From the NCBI GenBank assembly GCA_964551175.1, contig CAZKBZ010000042.1, positions 1-22,853 on the forward strand: 22,853 bases of DNA, read 5' to 3'. The DNA comes from Desulfobulbus_C sp964551175 (lineage in GTDB: Bacteria > Desulfobacterota > Desulfobulbia > Desulfobulbales > Desulfobulbaceae). Made by a program: the position numbers and the translations under genes. A model generated the notes under the pieces. It searched no databases. It was not told the origin of the DNA and worked only from the letters and a program-made list of their open reading frames with translations. This document shows positions 1-7,634 of this stretch, piece by piece. The number at the start of each line of letters is the position of its first letter. Within the stretch, counting starts at the first letter, position 1.

Positions 1-10
1 ATGTGAGCAT
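1..10 (-). CDS. Possible 5' end of a further gene of the surA-recO cluster, cut by the window edge
   Basis: On the minus strand an ATG lies at 10-8, four bases after the recO stop. It is preceded by AGGA at a 9-base spacing inside the last recO codons. Only M-L-T can be read before the window ends, so the product cannot be named. The spacing suggests the operon continues past the window. In several deltaproteobacteria recO is followed by a glycyl-tRNA synthetase gene, but nothing visible supports that identity. Confidence 0.3.
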
Positions 11-13
11 TTT

Positions 14-841
14 TCATTTTCCTGTGACACAGAGATCGGGCGAAAAGGCAATTTTCCAAGGTAGCCTTAAACTGTCTTGGCAGCTAACGAGTGTCTGCTC
101 CACTATACGCCAGGAGTGGATATCGCGCTGGAGCAGATGCTGGGAATAGCGATGGAGTACACGCAGGGTTTCCTGTGCCGTCTGCAGGGGCATCTGCAAC
201 CGTTCAAGGCGCTGGATATTGAGCTGCTGAGCTGCCTGCAGAAATCTGATAGTCTGGAGGGACAGGCTGAAATTAGAGTTCCGCACATGACTGTTGCAAC
301 GATTACAGACCAGTGAGCCGTTTGCAGGTTGCAGAGCAAAGCAACGGCTGTTGGTGACAGCCCGCCTGCAGGTGCTGCAGTGACTCAACTGGGGCTGGTA
401 TCCGGTGGCGCTGAGCAGGCGGAGATGAAACAGAGCTGCGACCTGCAGCGGCTGGGCTCCCCTGTTTACTGATGTGAGCAGCCAGAGGAGCAATGAAAAA
501 ATATCCGGGTCCGGATCCTGTTCACTGGTAAAACGAAATATCAGCTCACAGGCCAGCATGGCAACCACATAGCTCTCATGCCTGCTGCGCAGCGAAAGAA
601 AAGGGTTTTCGAGTTCGGCCTGGCTGAGAAAGTATAACCCCCGGTTCCTGGGTGGACGGCAGGTGATAGCCAGCAGGGAAAATTCTTCCAGCTTGTTGAC
701 AAAACGCTTCCTGGAGCGTTTTGCGCCCTTGGCGATGGAGGTTACCCGTCCCAGATCAGGGCTGTAAAAGGTGACAATCTTGTCGGATTCTCCATGGTCT
801 GCAACTTTGAGGACCAGCCCGCGGGTGTGGCAGATGGCCAT
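14..841 (-). CDS. recO: DNA repair protein RecO
   Basis: RecO is a recombination mediator that works with RecR to load RecA on SSB-coated DNA in the RecF pathway. The 275-aa product has the expected N-terminal OB-fold start (residues 5-40, with GLVL, GESDKIV and G-R-V-T-S-I-A-K-G-A-K-R). A helical C-terminal half carries a zinc-binding pair, C155-x2-C158 and C179-x2-C182, as in zinc-containing RecO proteins. Length is in the usual range. The ATG follows the stop of the RodZ-like gene by 2 bp, so the two are probably translationally coupled. The GGAA upstream is a weak ribosome site. It is the third visible gene of a minus-strand surA-rodZ-recO cluster. Confidence 0.9.
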   Translation of the reverse strand: MAICHTRGLVLKVADHGESDKIVTFYSPDLGRVTSIAKGAKRSRKRFVNKLEEFSLLAITCRPPRNRGLYFLSQAELENPFLSLRSRHESYVVAMLACELIFRFTSEQDPDPDIFSLLLWLLTSVNRGAQPLQVAALFHLRLLSATGYQPQLSHCSTCRRAVTNSRCFALQPANGSLVCNRCNSHVRNSNFSLSLQTIRFLQAAQQLNIQRLERLQMPLQTAQETLRVLHRYSQHLLQRDIHSWRIVEQTLVSCQDSLRLPWKIAFSPDLCVTGK

Positions 842-843
842 GT

Positions 844-1461
844 TCAGTTTTCCGTCTTGCTGTCCGGACTGGTGTGAACAGGGGGTATCCCCTGCTTTTC
901 GGCAGGCAACACAGTGGATTCGGTTGCCATCTCCTCTGTCTCAGAAGACAGAGTTCTACTGAACGACGGCTCTGTCGTCCGACTTTCCGTGCCCAGGAAG
1001 TAACCAAATGGATTCCAGCCGGTGTACAGGCAAAAAGCGGAAAATGAGACAACAATCAACAGAAGCAGGATGGTGGCAATTGTTGCCGACGAAATATGGG
1101 AAGGTTCGGCAAGTTTTTTCGGGCTCAGCGAATGTCCTCCCCGTCCCGGCCGGCTTCTCCACCCTCTTGGCTGGCTGTTATCACGCTCGCGCAGAAAGAT
1201 CCGGGCTGCCTCTGCACCGTCAATGCCCAGAAAATTTCCATAAATGGTAACCAGCCCGCGGATAAAGGTGTCTGCAGGCAGCTGATCATAGTTTTCACCC
1301 TCAATAGCCTTCAGATTGGAAGCGGAAATATGTGTTTCCTCGGAAACTTCCTGGATGCTCAATCCCTTCTGCTCACGCAACAGCTGCAACCGGATACCGA
1401 CAGTACTGTCCTGGACATCATATCCTGCTGCTTCAGTGTTTTGTAAATCTGGCGTGCTCAT
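844..1461 (-). CDS. RodZ-like membrane protein with cytoplasmic helix-turn-helix domain
   Basis: The 205-aa protein begins with a 20-residue variable tail. A RodZ/HTH_25-type helix-turn-helix follows at about residues 20-90 (G-I-R-L-Q-L-L-R-E-Q-K-G-L-S-I-Q-E-V-S, then ETHIS, LKAIE, LPADTFIRGL and Y...LGID). After a basic linker (100-120) comes one hydrophobic membrane span at about 124-147, then a short polar tail of about 55 residues. RodZ of Escherichia coli anchors MreB and has a long periplasmic part ending in a beta domain. That domain is absent here, so this is a short relative. A role in cell shape is inferred from the family only. It sits between surA and recO with no clear ribosome site. 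Confidence 0.75.
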   Translation of the reverse strand: MSTPDLQNTEAAGYDVQDSTVGIRLQLLREQKGLSIQEVSEETHISASNLKAIEGENYDQLPADTFIRGLVTIYGNFLGIDGAEAARIFLRERDNSQPRGWRSRPGRGGHSLSPKKLAEPSHISSATIATILLLLIVVSFSAFCLYTGWNPFGYFLGTESRTTEPSFSRTLSSETEEMATESTVLPAEKQGIPPVHTSPDSKTEN

Positions 1462-1500
1462 TGATTGATGTACGTTTTATAATTTTCAGCAGCATGACTG

Positions 1501-2481
1501 CTAAAGGATTTTTATGTATGCCTGGCTGCGAATCTCCTCAAGCCATGAATCATACCGTTTCTCCATCTCCTGCTGATACAGGGTCTTGCGGATTTCCTCT
1601 TTAACAGATTCATAGGGGACTTTGGTAATAATCTTTCCTTCCTGGCTGGACAGAAGCTTGAAAAGCATAAAACCGTCTGGACTTTCCACGACAGGACTGA
1701 TTTCTCCGGGCTCGAGCGAGGTTACGGCATCCCGCATATATGAAGCCATTTCATCTTCCTGAAAAGCTCCAATATCTCCCCCGTCAACGGCTGACGGGAG
1801 ATCAGAATACTGGCGGGCCAGTTGTTTGAAGTCCTGCCCGCCCATGGCCAGACTGCGAATCCTTTCCGCTTTTTTCCTGGCGGTTTTTTTTGCCTCTGCA
1901 GGATTATCACCCTCGCTGTCAACAGTCACACCGATCTGCAGGATATAATAACCACCCGCCTCGACCTGTTCCGTATAGTGCTGGTCGTAATAGTCGATTA
2001 TCTGTTCTTCCGGAACAATAACCTTGGAGCGGACCTCATAGTTAATCAGCTTGGACCCCAGGATTTGGTCCCTGAGATTTTCACGGTACTGTTGCTCATC
2101 CATGCCCATCCTGGCCAGTTCAGCCCTAAACTGCTCCATGGTGGTACCATTGCGTTTCATGATCTGTTTCAGGGCACGATCCACATCTTCATCTGAGACT
2201 GAGATCTGCATTTGTTTTGCCTGTTGCACAAGCAGTTTTTTTTCTATCAATTTATCGATAACAGTTTGCCTGGCCTGCTTCAGGGCTTCAGCGAGCTGTT
2301 CCGGAGGAGCCTGTTCAGCAATCCGTTGAAAAATAGGTTTGCCGGCCTCATTGACCTCTGACAGTGTGATAACGTCATCGTTAACAACCGCCACACAGGA
2401 GTCAATAATATTGGCATGGGCTGCAAACACCTGAGCAAGCAAAAGAAATAAAAAAAGTAACAGGAAGTTACGAATCTTCAT
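1501..2481 (-). CDS. SurA-like periplasmic chaperone / parvulin peptidyl-prolyl isomerase
   Basis: The 326-aa product has a clear signal peptide (MKIR, a hydrophobic stretch to about residue 20, cleavage after A-H-A at 23). A SurA N-terminal chaperone domain (25-165) includes VAVVNDDVITLSEV and LIEKKLLVQQAKQ. One parvulin domain follows (about 176-280; YYILQIGV, A-R-Q-Y-S-D, GGDIGAF, ISPVVES-PDGFMLFKL), then a C-terminal helix. Escherichia coli SurA has two parvulin domains; this has one, as in many deltaproteobacterial homologues. It likely assists outer-membrane protein folding. It is the first visible gene of the minus-strand cluster, 39 bp before the RodZ-like gene. The upstream ribosome site is weak (GGA) and I found no convincing promoter. 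Confidence 0.82.
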   Translation of the reverse strand: MKIRNFLLLFLFLLLAQVFAAHANIIDSCVAVVNDDVITLSEVNEAGKPIFQRIAEQAPPEQLAEALKQARQTVIDKLIEKKLLVQQAKQMQISVSDEDVDRALKQIMKRNGTTMEQFRAELARMGMDEQQYRENLRDQILGSKLINYEVRSKVIVPEEQIIDYYDQHYTEQVEAGGYYILQIGVTVDSEGDNPAEAKKTARKKAERIRSLAMGGQDFKQLARQYSDLPSAVDGGDIGAFQEDEMASYMRDAVTSLEPGEISPVVESPDGFMLFKLLSSQEGKIITKVPYESVKEEIRKTLYQQEMEKRYDSWLEEIRSQAYIKIL

Positions 2482-2768
2482 AATAGTCCGTTTTTTTAGC
2501 CTGCTTTACGGAAAAGAGAAATACGATTAGATAGTCTGGGCGGTGCAGGAAAAAACCAGCCCTTCAACTCTTCCAGTTCACCAGTTGAAAAAAATTTCAA
2601 AAAACCATGTACAAACTTTCTTATCTACTCGGACTGGTGTAAAAAGGCAATGATTTTCAGGGAAGCGGCCATGCTGACCGGACATTGCAGAGAACAGAAC
2701 AGGTATCCGTACACACTGTTTTCAAGGCTGCACATCTTGCAGTTGTTCTTGCAAACCTGCTTCTTTTG
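2482..2768. other. Intergenic region between divergent surA-like and tlpA-like genes
   Basis: About 290 bp before the tlpA promoter carry no ORF with a credible start or family signal. It must hold the promoter of the minus-strand surA cluster. The best -10 candidate is TCTAAT on the minus strand (2531-2526), but no matching -35 is visible. A small inverted repeat, TTGAAA-4-TTTCAA, lies at 2585-2600. A 75-codon minus-strand ORF that overlaps the tlpA start has no supporting feature and I do not call it. Confidence 0.5.
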
Positions 2769-2796
2769 TTGACAGACTCCTGATCATGAGTATAAA
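2769..2796 (+). promoter_or_regulatory. Sigma-70-type promoter of the TlpA-like gene
   Basis: A perfect -35 TTGACA (2769-2774) is followed after 16 bp by TATAAA (2791-2796). The start codon of the TlpA-like gene lies 68 bp downstream with a good AGGAG ribosome site. Confidence 0.7.
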
Positions 2797-2863
2797 AAGA
2801 ACCTCGCCCGCAATGCAGAAATGCGAGCCGTATATTTTTACTTAGAATAGAACAGGAGATCAA

Positions 2864-3355
2864 ATGAGAAATATCATTGTGCAAATAGCTGCCCCCCTGA
2901 TTGCACTCTTGCTGCTGGGCAGCAGTGCAGCCGTAGCTGCTGTTGTTATGCCGGAATTCACATTACCCTCTGTGACCGATGGCAAAGCCGTCAACAGTAC
3001 GGACTTTAAAAACAAGGTGTTGCTGATTACCTTCTTTGCAACATGGTGCCCTCCCTGCAGGCAGGAAATACCGACCCTGAAGAAGCTGCAGAAAGAACTT
3101 GGCCCCCAGGGTTTTTCCGTGCTGGCTCTCTCTGTTGATGAAGGCGGACCAAAAATTGTTGCCAAACTCGTCAAACAGGAGAAAATCAACTATCCGGTCC
3201 TGATGGCAACTCGTGCAACTGCTGCTGATTTTGGTGGTATTGCCGGCATTCCGACCTCTTTTCTGGTCAATCGGCAGGGACATGTTGTCAAGAAATACCC
3301 CGGTTATATACCCCATAAGCTTCTCGAACGGGATATCAAGGCATTTTTAAAATAG
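2864..3355 (+). CDS. TlpA/ResA-family periplasmic thiol:disulfide oxidoreductase
   Basis: The 163-aa product has an N-terminal signal peptide or anchor (residues 1-26, hydrophobic, ending S-A-A-V-A-A). A thioredoxin fold of the AhpC-TSA/Redoxin class follows, with active site W61-C62-P-P-C65 and the cis-proline motif GIPTSFLV near residue 128. Family members reduce disulfides in exported proteins, typically apocytochrome c, or supply electrons to periplasmic reductases. The start is supported by AGGAG five bases upstream and a strong promoter. The following gene encodes a small exported protein with three cysteines, which could be a substrate, although it has its own promoter. The cytochrome-assembly-type gene at 5540 is some distance away and in a separate unit. 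Confidence 0.88.
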   Translation: MRNIIVQIAAPLIALLLLGSSAAVAAVVMPEFTLPSVTDGKAVNSTDFKNKVLLITFFATWCPPCRQEIPTLKKLQKELGPQGFSVLALSVDEGGPKIVAKLVKQEKINYPVLMATRATAADFGGIAGIPTSFLVNRQGHVVKKYPGYIPHKLLERDIKAFLK

Positions 3356-3393
3356 CGTCGATCCAGTGGCACGATGTGGCATTTTTTTTCGTG

Positions 3394-3422
3394 TTGACAA
3401 GATGTTGCGAATCTCTTATGTT
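3394..3422 (+). promoter_or_regulatory. Sigma-70-type promoter of the small exported protein
   Basis: A perfect TTGACA (3394-3399), a 17-bp spacer and TATGTT (3417-3422) lie between the tlpA stop and the small gene. A transcript would start near 3430 and carry a leader of about 58 bases. The promoter shows that the small gene can be expressed independently of tlpA. Confidence 0.65.
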
Positions 3423-3487
3423 GCTAAAATCAATACGTGGTCAAGGGTAATAATAATTTCAGATCCCATTTAAGAAAGGAGAATGTC

Positions 3488-3685
3488 ATGAAAAAAATCG
3501 TAACTGTAGTAATGGTAGCAGCTTTCGCGCTGAGCAGTGGTATCGCCCTGGCTGGTTCCGAAAAATGCACTGTTGACGCTGTTGACGGCGATAAAGTCAC
3601 CATGACCTGCAAGGGTACAAAAATGAAAGCCGGTGACAGTGTTAAAGTGAAGGCTGCCAAGAAAAAAGCCATCGAGGGTTGCTAA
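3488..3685 (+). CDS. Small exported protein with three cysteines, function unknown
   Basis: The 65-aa product starts at the ATG preceded by AAGGAG at a good distance; an ORF extension upstream to 3437 lacks this. Residues 1-22 form a textbook signal peptide (MKKIVTV, hydrophobic core, A-L-A). The mature part is only about 43 residues, lysine-rich, with a repeated beta-like pattern (V-D-A-V-D-G-D-K-V-T-M-T, then KAGDSVKVKAAKKK). It has cysteines at 27, 41 and the very last residue, 65. It resembles small SH3-like periplasmic proteins, but I do not recognise the family with confidence. A strong promoter, strong ribosome site and tight terminator suggest an abundant single-gene transcript. Confidence 0.8.
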   Translation: MKKIVTVVMVAAFALSSGIALAGSEKCTVDAVDGDKVTMTCKGTKMKAGDSVKVKAAKKKAIEGC

Positions 3686-3714
3686 GACCAGCTGAGAGCT
3701 TTTTGACTGTTTAC

Positions 3715-3748
3715 AAAGCCGGTGGCGTGTACACGCCACCGGCTTTTT
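3715..3748 (+). terminator. Rho-independent terminator after the small exported protein gene
   Basis: Bases 3715-3730 and 3731-3746 are exact reverse complements, giving a perfect 32-bp palindrome (AAAGCCGGTGGCGTGT and its complement) with a run of T at 3744-3748. Because the other end is A-rich, it could also stop transcription from the opposite strand. Confidence 0.88.
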
Positions 3749-3903
3749 GTGTTTATTGTGTATACACTTTTTTTTATCTTTCCCCCTCACCTGCTTGAGC
3801 GTAGGCAACCTGCTGAGCGCCTGCTCTGCTTTAAATGATAACAAACAAAGACTGTCATCGAGCAATCTCCATTAATTACTCATTCTGCCTAAAATGAAAT
3901 TAC

Positions 3904-3932
3904 TGAACATTTTTCAGGCCGGCTATTATACT
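3904..3932 (+). promoter_or_regulatory. Candidate sigma-70-type promoter of the methyltransferase gene
   Basis: TGAACA (3904-3909, four of six consensus bases) and TATACT (3927-3932, five of six) are separated by 17 bp and lie 60 bp upstream of the start codon. Confidence 0.4.
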
Positions 3933-3992
3933 CTCCGGATCACGGCAGCAACAAGTGTTCATCCTTGTGGAGCAAAATAGAGGGCGAGGAGA

Positions 3993-4781
3993 ATGAAGGA
4001 ATCAACAAAATATGTTATAGACCCGCTTAAGGCCTGTGGCGGCTTTTCAGACGGACGCCTGCTCAGACAATGTATACGAGAGAATACCATGGACCCACAG
4101 ACACTCCCTGCCGATGCGCAGGAACTTTACCGCACAATAAAAAAACAGTACAAAGTCGGCTTTGAATCCCTGAAGCCCGGCTCTGATATTCATCTGCATC
4201 TCTTGAAAATTACCGATCTTGAGCAGGTACTTGCAGGTAAAGATCCTCTCAGGAATCCTTCGGAATTTCCCTACTGGGTGAAACTCTGGGACGCAGCCAT
4301 TGTTCTCTCGCGCTTTGTGGTGGCACTGGCTCCTGCACCAGGCACTGCAGTACTCGAACTTGGTGCCGGACTTGCTGCCCCGGGACTTACCGCTGCGGCC
4401 CTTGGATGTTCGGTTACCCTAAGCGATGGAGAGGAAATGATCCTTGATTTTGAGCGTGTCAGCGCAGCGGCATCGGGTCTGAACAACGTGCGCTATGAAA
4501 TCCTTGACTGGCTCAACCCCCCGAAAATGGAACGTTATGATGTCATACTGGGCGCTGAGATACTGTTTCGGGACGAATTCTTTGATCCGTTGCTGGGAAT
4601 TATCCGACAGACACTGAAACCGGATGGCGTTGTCTTTATGGCCCATGATATCAAACGTAAATCCATGTATCCTTTTCTGCAGAAAGCTGAAAAAGAATAT
4701 GAAGTTTCAGCCTCGAAGCGGGTACTTAAAACTCTGGAAGAGGACAAGGAGGTCCTGCTCACCCGTTTAAGTCCCCGCTGA
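3993..4781 (+). CDS. METTL21/Methyltransf_16-type SAM-dependent methyltransferase, probably acting on protein
   Basis: The 262-aa protein has a class I methyltransferase core. The SAM-binding motif I is V-L-E-L-G-A-G-L-A-A-P-G-L (about residues 120-132), followed by an acidic motif II (V-T-L-S-D-G) and Y-D-V-I-L-G-A-E-I-L-F near 185-195. The preceding FPYWVKLWDAAIVLSRF (92-108) is typical of the lysine-methyltransferase group around METTL20/METTL21, whose bacterial members modify proteins such as electron transfer flavoprotein beta. Substrate here is unknown. The chosen ATG has AGGG eight bases upstream. A shorter start at 4089 (M-D-P-Q-T) is possible and would remove a 32-residue N-terminal extension. 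It appears to be a single-gene unit. Confidence 0.7.
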   Translation: MKESTKYVIDPLKACGGFSDGRLLRQCIRENTMDPQTLPADAQELYRTIKKQYKVGFESLKPGSDIHLHLLKITDLEQVLAGKDPLRNPSEFPYWVKLWDAAIVLSRFVVALAPAPGTAVLELGAGLAAPGLTAAALGCSVTLSDGEEMILDFERVSAAASGLNNVRYEILDWLNPPKMERYDVILGAEILFRDEFFDPLLGIIRQTLKPDGVVFMAHDIKRKSMYPFLQKAEKEYEVSASKRVLKTLEEDKEVLLTRLSPR

Positions 4782-4808
4782 GAGGAAATCAACTGAAAGA
4801 CTGAAGAC

Positions 4809-4838
4809 CACCTTGCAAAATTGTTACTTTTCAAGGTG
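4809..4838 (+). other. Hairpin ahead of the siroheme/hemA operon
   Basis: CACCTTG (4809-4815), one unpaired C, AAAA, a 7-base loop TTGTTAC, then TTTTCAAGGTG (4828-4838) form an 11-bp stem. There is no T run after it on either strand, so it is not a standard terminator. It lies in the presumed leader of the operon starting at 4884. Confidence 0.55.
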
Positions 4839-4883
4839 CCCAGAAGCCTCCTGTTACAGCCCGAATGGACAACCAACCTCACA

Positions 4884-5543
4884 ATGTATCCTGTCTGCCT
4901 GGAAATATCTGATAAACTCTGTGTTGTTGTGGGCGGCGGCAGTGTTGCGGAACGTAAAATTATCGGTCTGCTGACAGCCGGTGCACAGGTAAGAGTCATC
5001 AGTCCTCTTCTGACTGAAACTCTGGCCCGGCTGGCTGAAGAAGGCCGCATTGAGTGGCTGGCAAGAAAATACGCAGATGATGATCTTACCGGTGCCCTGC
5101 TTGTCTTTGCCGCAACCGATAATAAAGAGGTACAGGAAGCTGTCCGGAAGGAGGCTGATCGGGCCGGACAGCTTGTCAACGTGATTGATGCTCCTGAACG
5201 CTGTGATTTCCATGTGCCTGCAGTTGTCAGGCGTGGGGACTTAACCCTGGCCGTATCCACCGGCGGCAGGAGTCCAGCCGTTGCCGCCATGGTCAGAAAA
5301 GAGCTTGCGGAACGTTTTGGAGAAGAGTATGGGGTGCTGCTGGATTTGATATCCCGGCTCAGGGAACAACTGCTTACCGGTGACGGGGACAGTGCGGAAC
5401 GGAAAATACTGTTTCAAAATATTCTCCATGACGATATAGTCCATTGGATCAAATCCGGCCGGATGGATCTGCTGACAAGACACCTGCAGACATTACTCGG
5501 AGCAGATGTGGACTTTGATATCGGTCAACCGAGGGACAAATGA
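4884..5543 (+). CDS. Precorrin-2 dehydrogenase (siroheme synthase N-terminal type, SirC/Met8-like)
   Basis: The 219-aa enzyme oxidises precorrin-2 to sirohydrochlorin with NAD; Met8-like members also insert iron to give siroheme. The N terminus has the family start M-Y-P-V-C-L and the nucleotide-binding VVVGGGSVAERK (14-25). The signature V-N-V-I-D102-A-P-E-R-C-D-F-H-V-P-A and S-T-G-G-R-S-P (125-131) follow, then a dimerisation/helical tail. The ATG at 4884 matches the family N terminus; a longer TTG/GTG form from 4821 would begin inside the hairpin loop. There is no clear ribosome site. No CysG methyltransferase part is attached. The next gene overlaps by 4 bp (ATGA), so the two are coupled. 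Confidence 0.88.
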   Translation: MYPVCLEISDKLCVVVGGGSVAERKIIGLLTAGAQVRVISPLLTETLARLAEEGRIEWLARKYADDDLTGALLVFAATDNKEVQEAVRKEADRAGQLVNVIDAPERCDFHVPAVVRRGDLTLAVSTGGRSPAVAAMVRKELAERFGEEYGVLLDLISRLREQLLTGDGDSAERKILFQNILHDDIVHWIKSGRMDLLTRHLQTLLGADVDFDIGQPRDK

Positions 5544-6352
5544 GCTACCTGCTATTTCAAATCAGCTTTGTTGCCTATTTTCTTGCAACAGCAGCTTATA
5601 CAGTTTTTTTCATTACCCAGAAAAAACATGTGCGTCGTATTGCCCGCGCGGTTTTTTTTGCTGCCGCCATTCTGCATACTGCAAATATTATAGCCCGCTA
5701 TGTTGAAGCGGGTCATACTCCCATTACCAGTATCCATGAAACCATTTCCTTTTTTGCCTGGTCCATCTCCTGGTGTTATCTCTCTTTCCGCTGGCGCTAC
5801 ACTGTAAAAAATTTCGGGACCTTTGCAAGTATTATGGTGGTGCTGCTCATGTTGATTGCATCCCTTGCCTCCCGGGAAATAATGCCGCTTCCGCCGACCA
5901 TGCAGTCCTGGCTGCTGCCTGTGCATGCCTCCATCTCCATAGTTGCCGATGCGTTCCTGGCCCTGGCAGCGATCGGCGGAGTGATGTATCTCCTCCAGGA
6001 ACGGGAACTCAAGCAGAAACGGTTCGGTTATTTTTTCTCCCGCCTTCCTTCCCTTGAAGCCCTGGATAAACTGAATCAGCACTGCATCAGTATCGGCTTT
6101 CCGCTCATGACCCTGGGCATGTTCACAGGCTACATCTGGGCCCGCCAGATATGGGGTGGCCGGGACTGGCACTGGGACCCGAAAATAATCTGGTCCATGA
6201 TCACCTGGTTCCTGTATGCAGGACTGATGCACCAGCGTTTTACCATGGGCTGGCGGGGACGGCGGGCAGCGCTCATGACGATCATTGCCTTTGGTGCGGT
6301 TCTCCTGACCCTCTGGTTTCAACTCAAAGGGGTGCATAACTATGGGGCGTGA
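5540..6352 (+). CDS. CcsA/HemX-like cytochrome c assembly membrane protein
   Basis: The 270-aa product is a polytopic membrane protein with about eight hydrophobic segments. The heme-handling tryptophan motif of the CcsA/CcmC/CcmF superfamily is visible as W205-G-G-R-D-W-H-W-D-P-K (205-215). Conserved histidines lie in L-P-V-H129-A-S and K-G-V-H266-N. CcsA-type proteins carry heme across the membrane for system II cytochrome c assembly, while HemX-type relatives beside hemA affect HemA levels in Bacillus. The gene overlaps the precorrin-2 dehydrogenase by 4 bp and hemA by 11 bp. That links it to tetrapyrrole synthesis and leaves the two roles open. No CcsB/ResB partner is in the window. Confidence 0.82.
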   Translation: MSYLLFQISFVAYFLATAAYTVFFITQKKHVRRIARAVFFAAAILHTANIIARYVEAGHTPITSIHETISFFAWSISWCYLSFRWRYTVKNFGTFASIMVVLLMLIASLASREIMPLPPTMQSWLLPVHASISIVADAFLALAAIGGVMYLLQERELKQKRFGYFFSRLPSLEALDKLNQHCISIGFPLMTLGMFTGYIWARQIWGGRDWHWDPKIIWSMITWFLYAGLMHQRFTMGWRGRRAALMTIIAFGAVLLTLWFQLKGVHNYGA

Positions 6353-7634
6353 TTCCATTGTTCTGCTTGGAGTAAACCATAAGACCACCCCTCTGGCAGT
6401 GCGGGAAAAACTGGCCCTGTCCGGCTACGAGGAACCACTGGCCAGGCTGCAGCAGTTGAAGGGACTTGAGGAGTATTACCTGCTCTCCACCTGCAACCGG
6501 GTGGAGATCCTCTTTACCTGCCGGGACCCGGAACAGATGCGTCGTGAAGTGTTGGACCTTATGTTTGCCGGTAACGTGACCCGGGAAGAAGTAGCCGACT
6601 GCATTTATATGCATGTAAATGAAGATGCCGTCCATCATCTGTTCATGGTTGCCTCCAGCCTGGATTCCATGATTGTGGGTGAAGCCCAGATACTTGGTCA
6701 GTTGAAAGAGGCGTTCCAGCATGCCTCCAGGCTGAAAACCTCGGGCCTGATTCTCAACAAGCTGCTCCACAAATCCTTTTCCGTTGCCAAAAGAGTGCGT
6801 ACTGAAACCAGGATCGGGGCCAATGCCGTGTCTATCTCATATGCCGCTGTTGAACTGGGACGCAAAATTTTCGGAGAGCTCAAGGGAAAAAGGGTCATGC
6901 TGGTGGGAGCCGGAGAAATGGCTGAACTTGCTGCGGAACACCTGCTGGGACAGGGAATCAAGGAGGTGGTGGTTGCCAACCGGACCCTGGAGCGAGCCAT
7001 GAATCTTGCCAAGCGCTTTAACGGCAAGGCGGTGGGCCTTGATGAGCTGGTGGAGCAGTTACTTGATGTTGATATTATTATCAGCTCTACCGGAGCTGCA
7101 GACCTTATCCTGCACAAGAAAGAAGTGGCCTCGGTCATGCGGGGACGGCGTAACCGACCGCTTTTTTTTATCGATATTGCCGTACCCCGTGATCTTGACC
7201 CACAGATAAACGAACTGGAAAATGTATATCTCTATGACATTGATGACCTGAAAAATGTTGTGGAGATGAACAAAGAACAGCGGGACAGGGAAGCGATCAA
7301 GGCCCGACGGATTGTGGAAGAGGAAACCCTGAAATTCGGTCACTGGCTTGACTCCATGGAGGTCACACCGACTATTGTAGAACTCAGAACAGCTGCGGAG
7401 GCCATCTGCAGAGCAGAACTTGCAAAAACACTGCCCCGCTTGAACGGGCTGAACCAGAAAGAAAAGAAGTCCATTGAGAAAATGGCCTCTGCAATTGTCG
7501 GCAAGATGCTGCATCATCCCATGCAGTACCTGAAAAGTGATCATTCATGCAGCAACCGTGAAGACAGGATTGCTACGGTTCGCAACCTGTTTCAGCTTGA
7601 TGGAAGGAACAGCTCTGAAAAAAATGATCAATGA
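6342..7634 (+). CDS. hemA: Glutamyl-tRNA reductase
   Basis: HemA reduces glutamyl-tRNA to glutamate-1-semialdehyde with NADPH, the first committed step of tetrapyrrole synthesis by the C5 pathway. The 430-aa length is standard. The N-terminal catalytic domain has LLGVNHKTTPLAVRE (8-22) and the S-T-C51-N-R-V-E-I active-site cysteine, and G-E-A-Q-I-L-G-Q follows. The NADPH-binding VMLVGAGEMAELAAEHL lies at about 186-202, then the VANRT motif and the C-terminal dimerisation helix (about 320-425). It overlaps the preceding gene by 11 bp and the following one by 11 bp, so expression is probably coupled through the operon. Confidence 0.96.
   Translation: MGRDSIVLLGVNHKTTPLAVREKLALSGYEEPLARLQQLKGLEEYYLLSTCNRVEILFTCRDPEQMRREVLDLMFAGNVTREEVADCIYMHVNEDAVHHLFMVASSLDSMIVGEAQILGQLKEAFQHASRLKTSGLILNKLLHKSFSVAKRVRTETRIGANAVSISYAAVELGRKIFGELKGKRVMLVGAGEMAELAAEHLLGQGIKEVVVANRTLERAMNLAKRFNGKAVGLDELVEQLLDVDIIISSTGAADLILHKKEVASVMRGRRNRPLFFIDIAVPRDLDPQINELENVYLYDIDDLKNVVEMNKEQRDREAIKARRIVEEETLKFGHWLDSMEVTPTIVELRTAAEAICRAELAKTLPRLNGLNQKEKKSIEKMASAIVGKMLHHPMQYLKSDHSCSNREDRIATVRNLFQLDGRNSSEKNDQ

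Noticed and set aside
2657..2884. 75-codon minus-strand ORF upstream of the tlpA gene
   Set aside because: It overlaps the tlpA promoter and start, has no ribosome site and no family signal.
3367..3382. Sigma-54-like site TGGCACGATGTGGCAT upstream of the small exported protein gene
   Set aside because: The -24 GG and -12 GC are one base too close, and this spacing is strict. A good sigma-70-type promoter lies just downstream.
3470..3865. 131-codon minus-strand ORF across the small gene and its terminator
   Set aside because: It runs through a perfect terminator palindrome and antisense to a well-supported gene.
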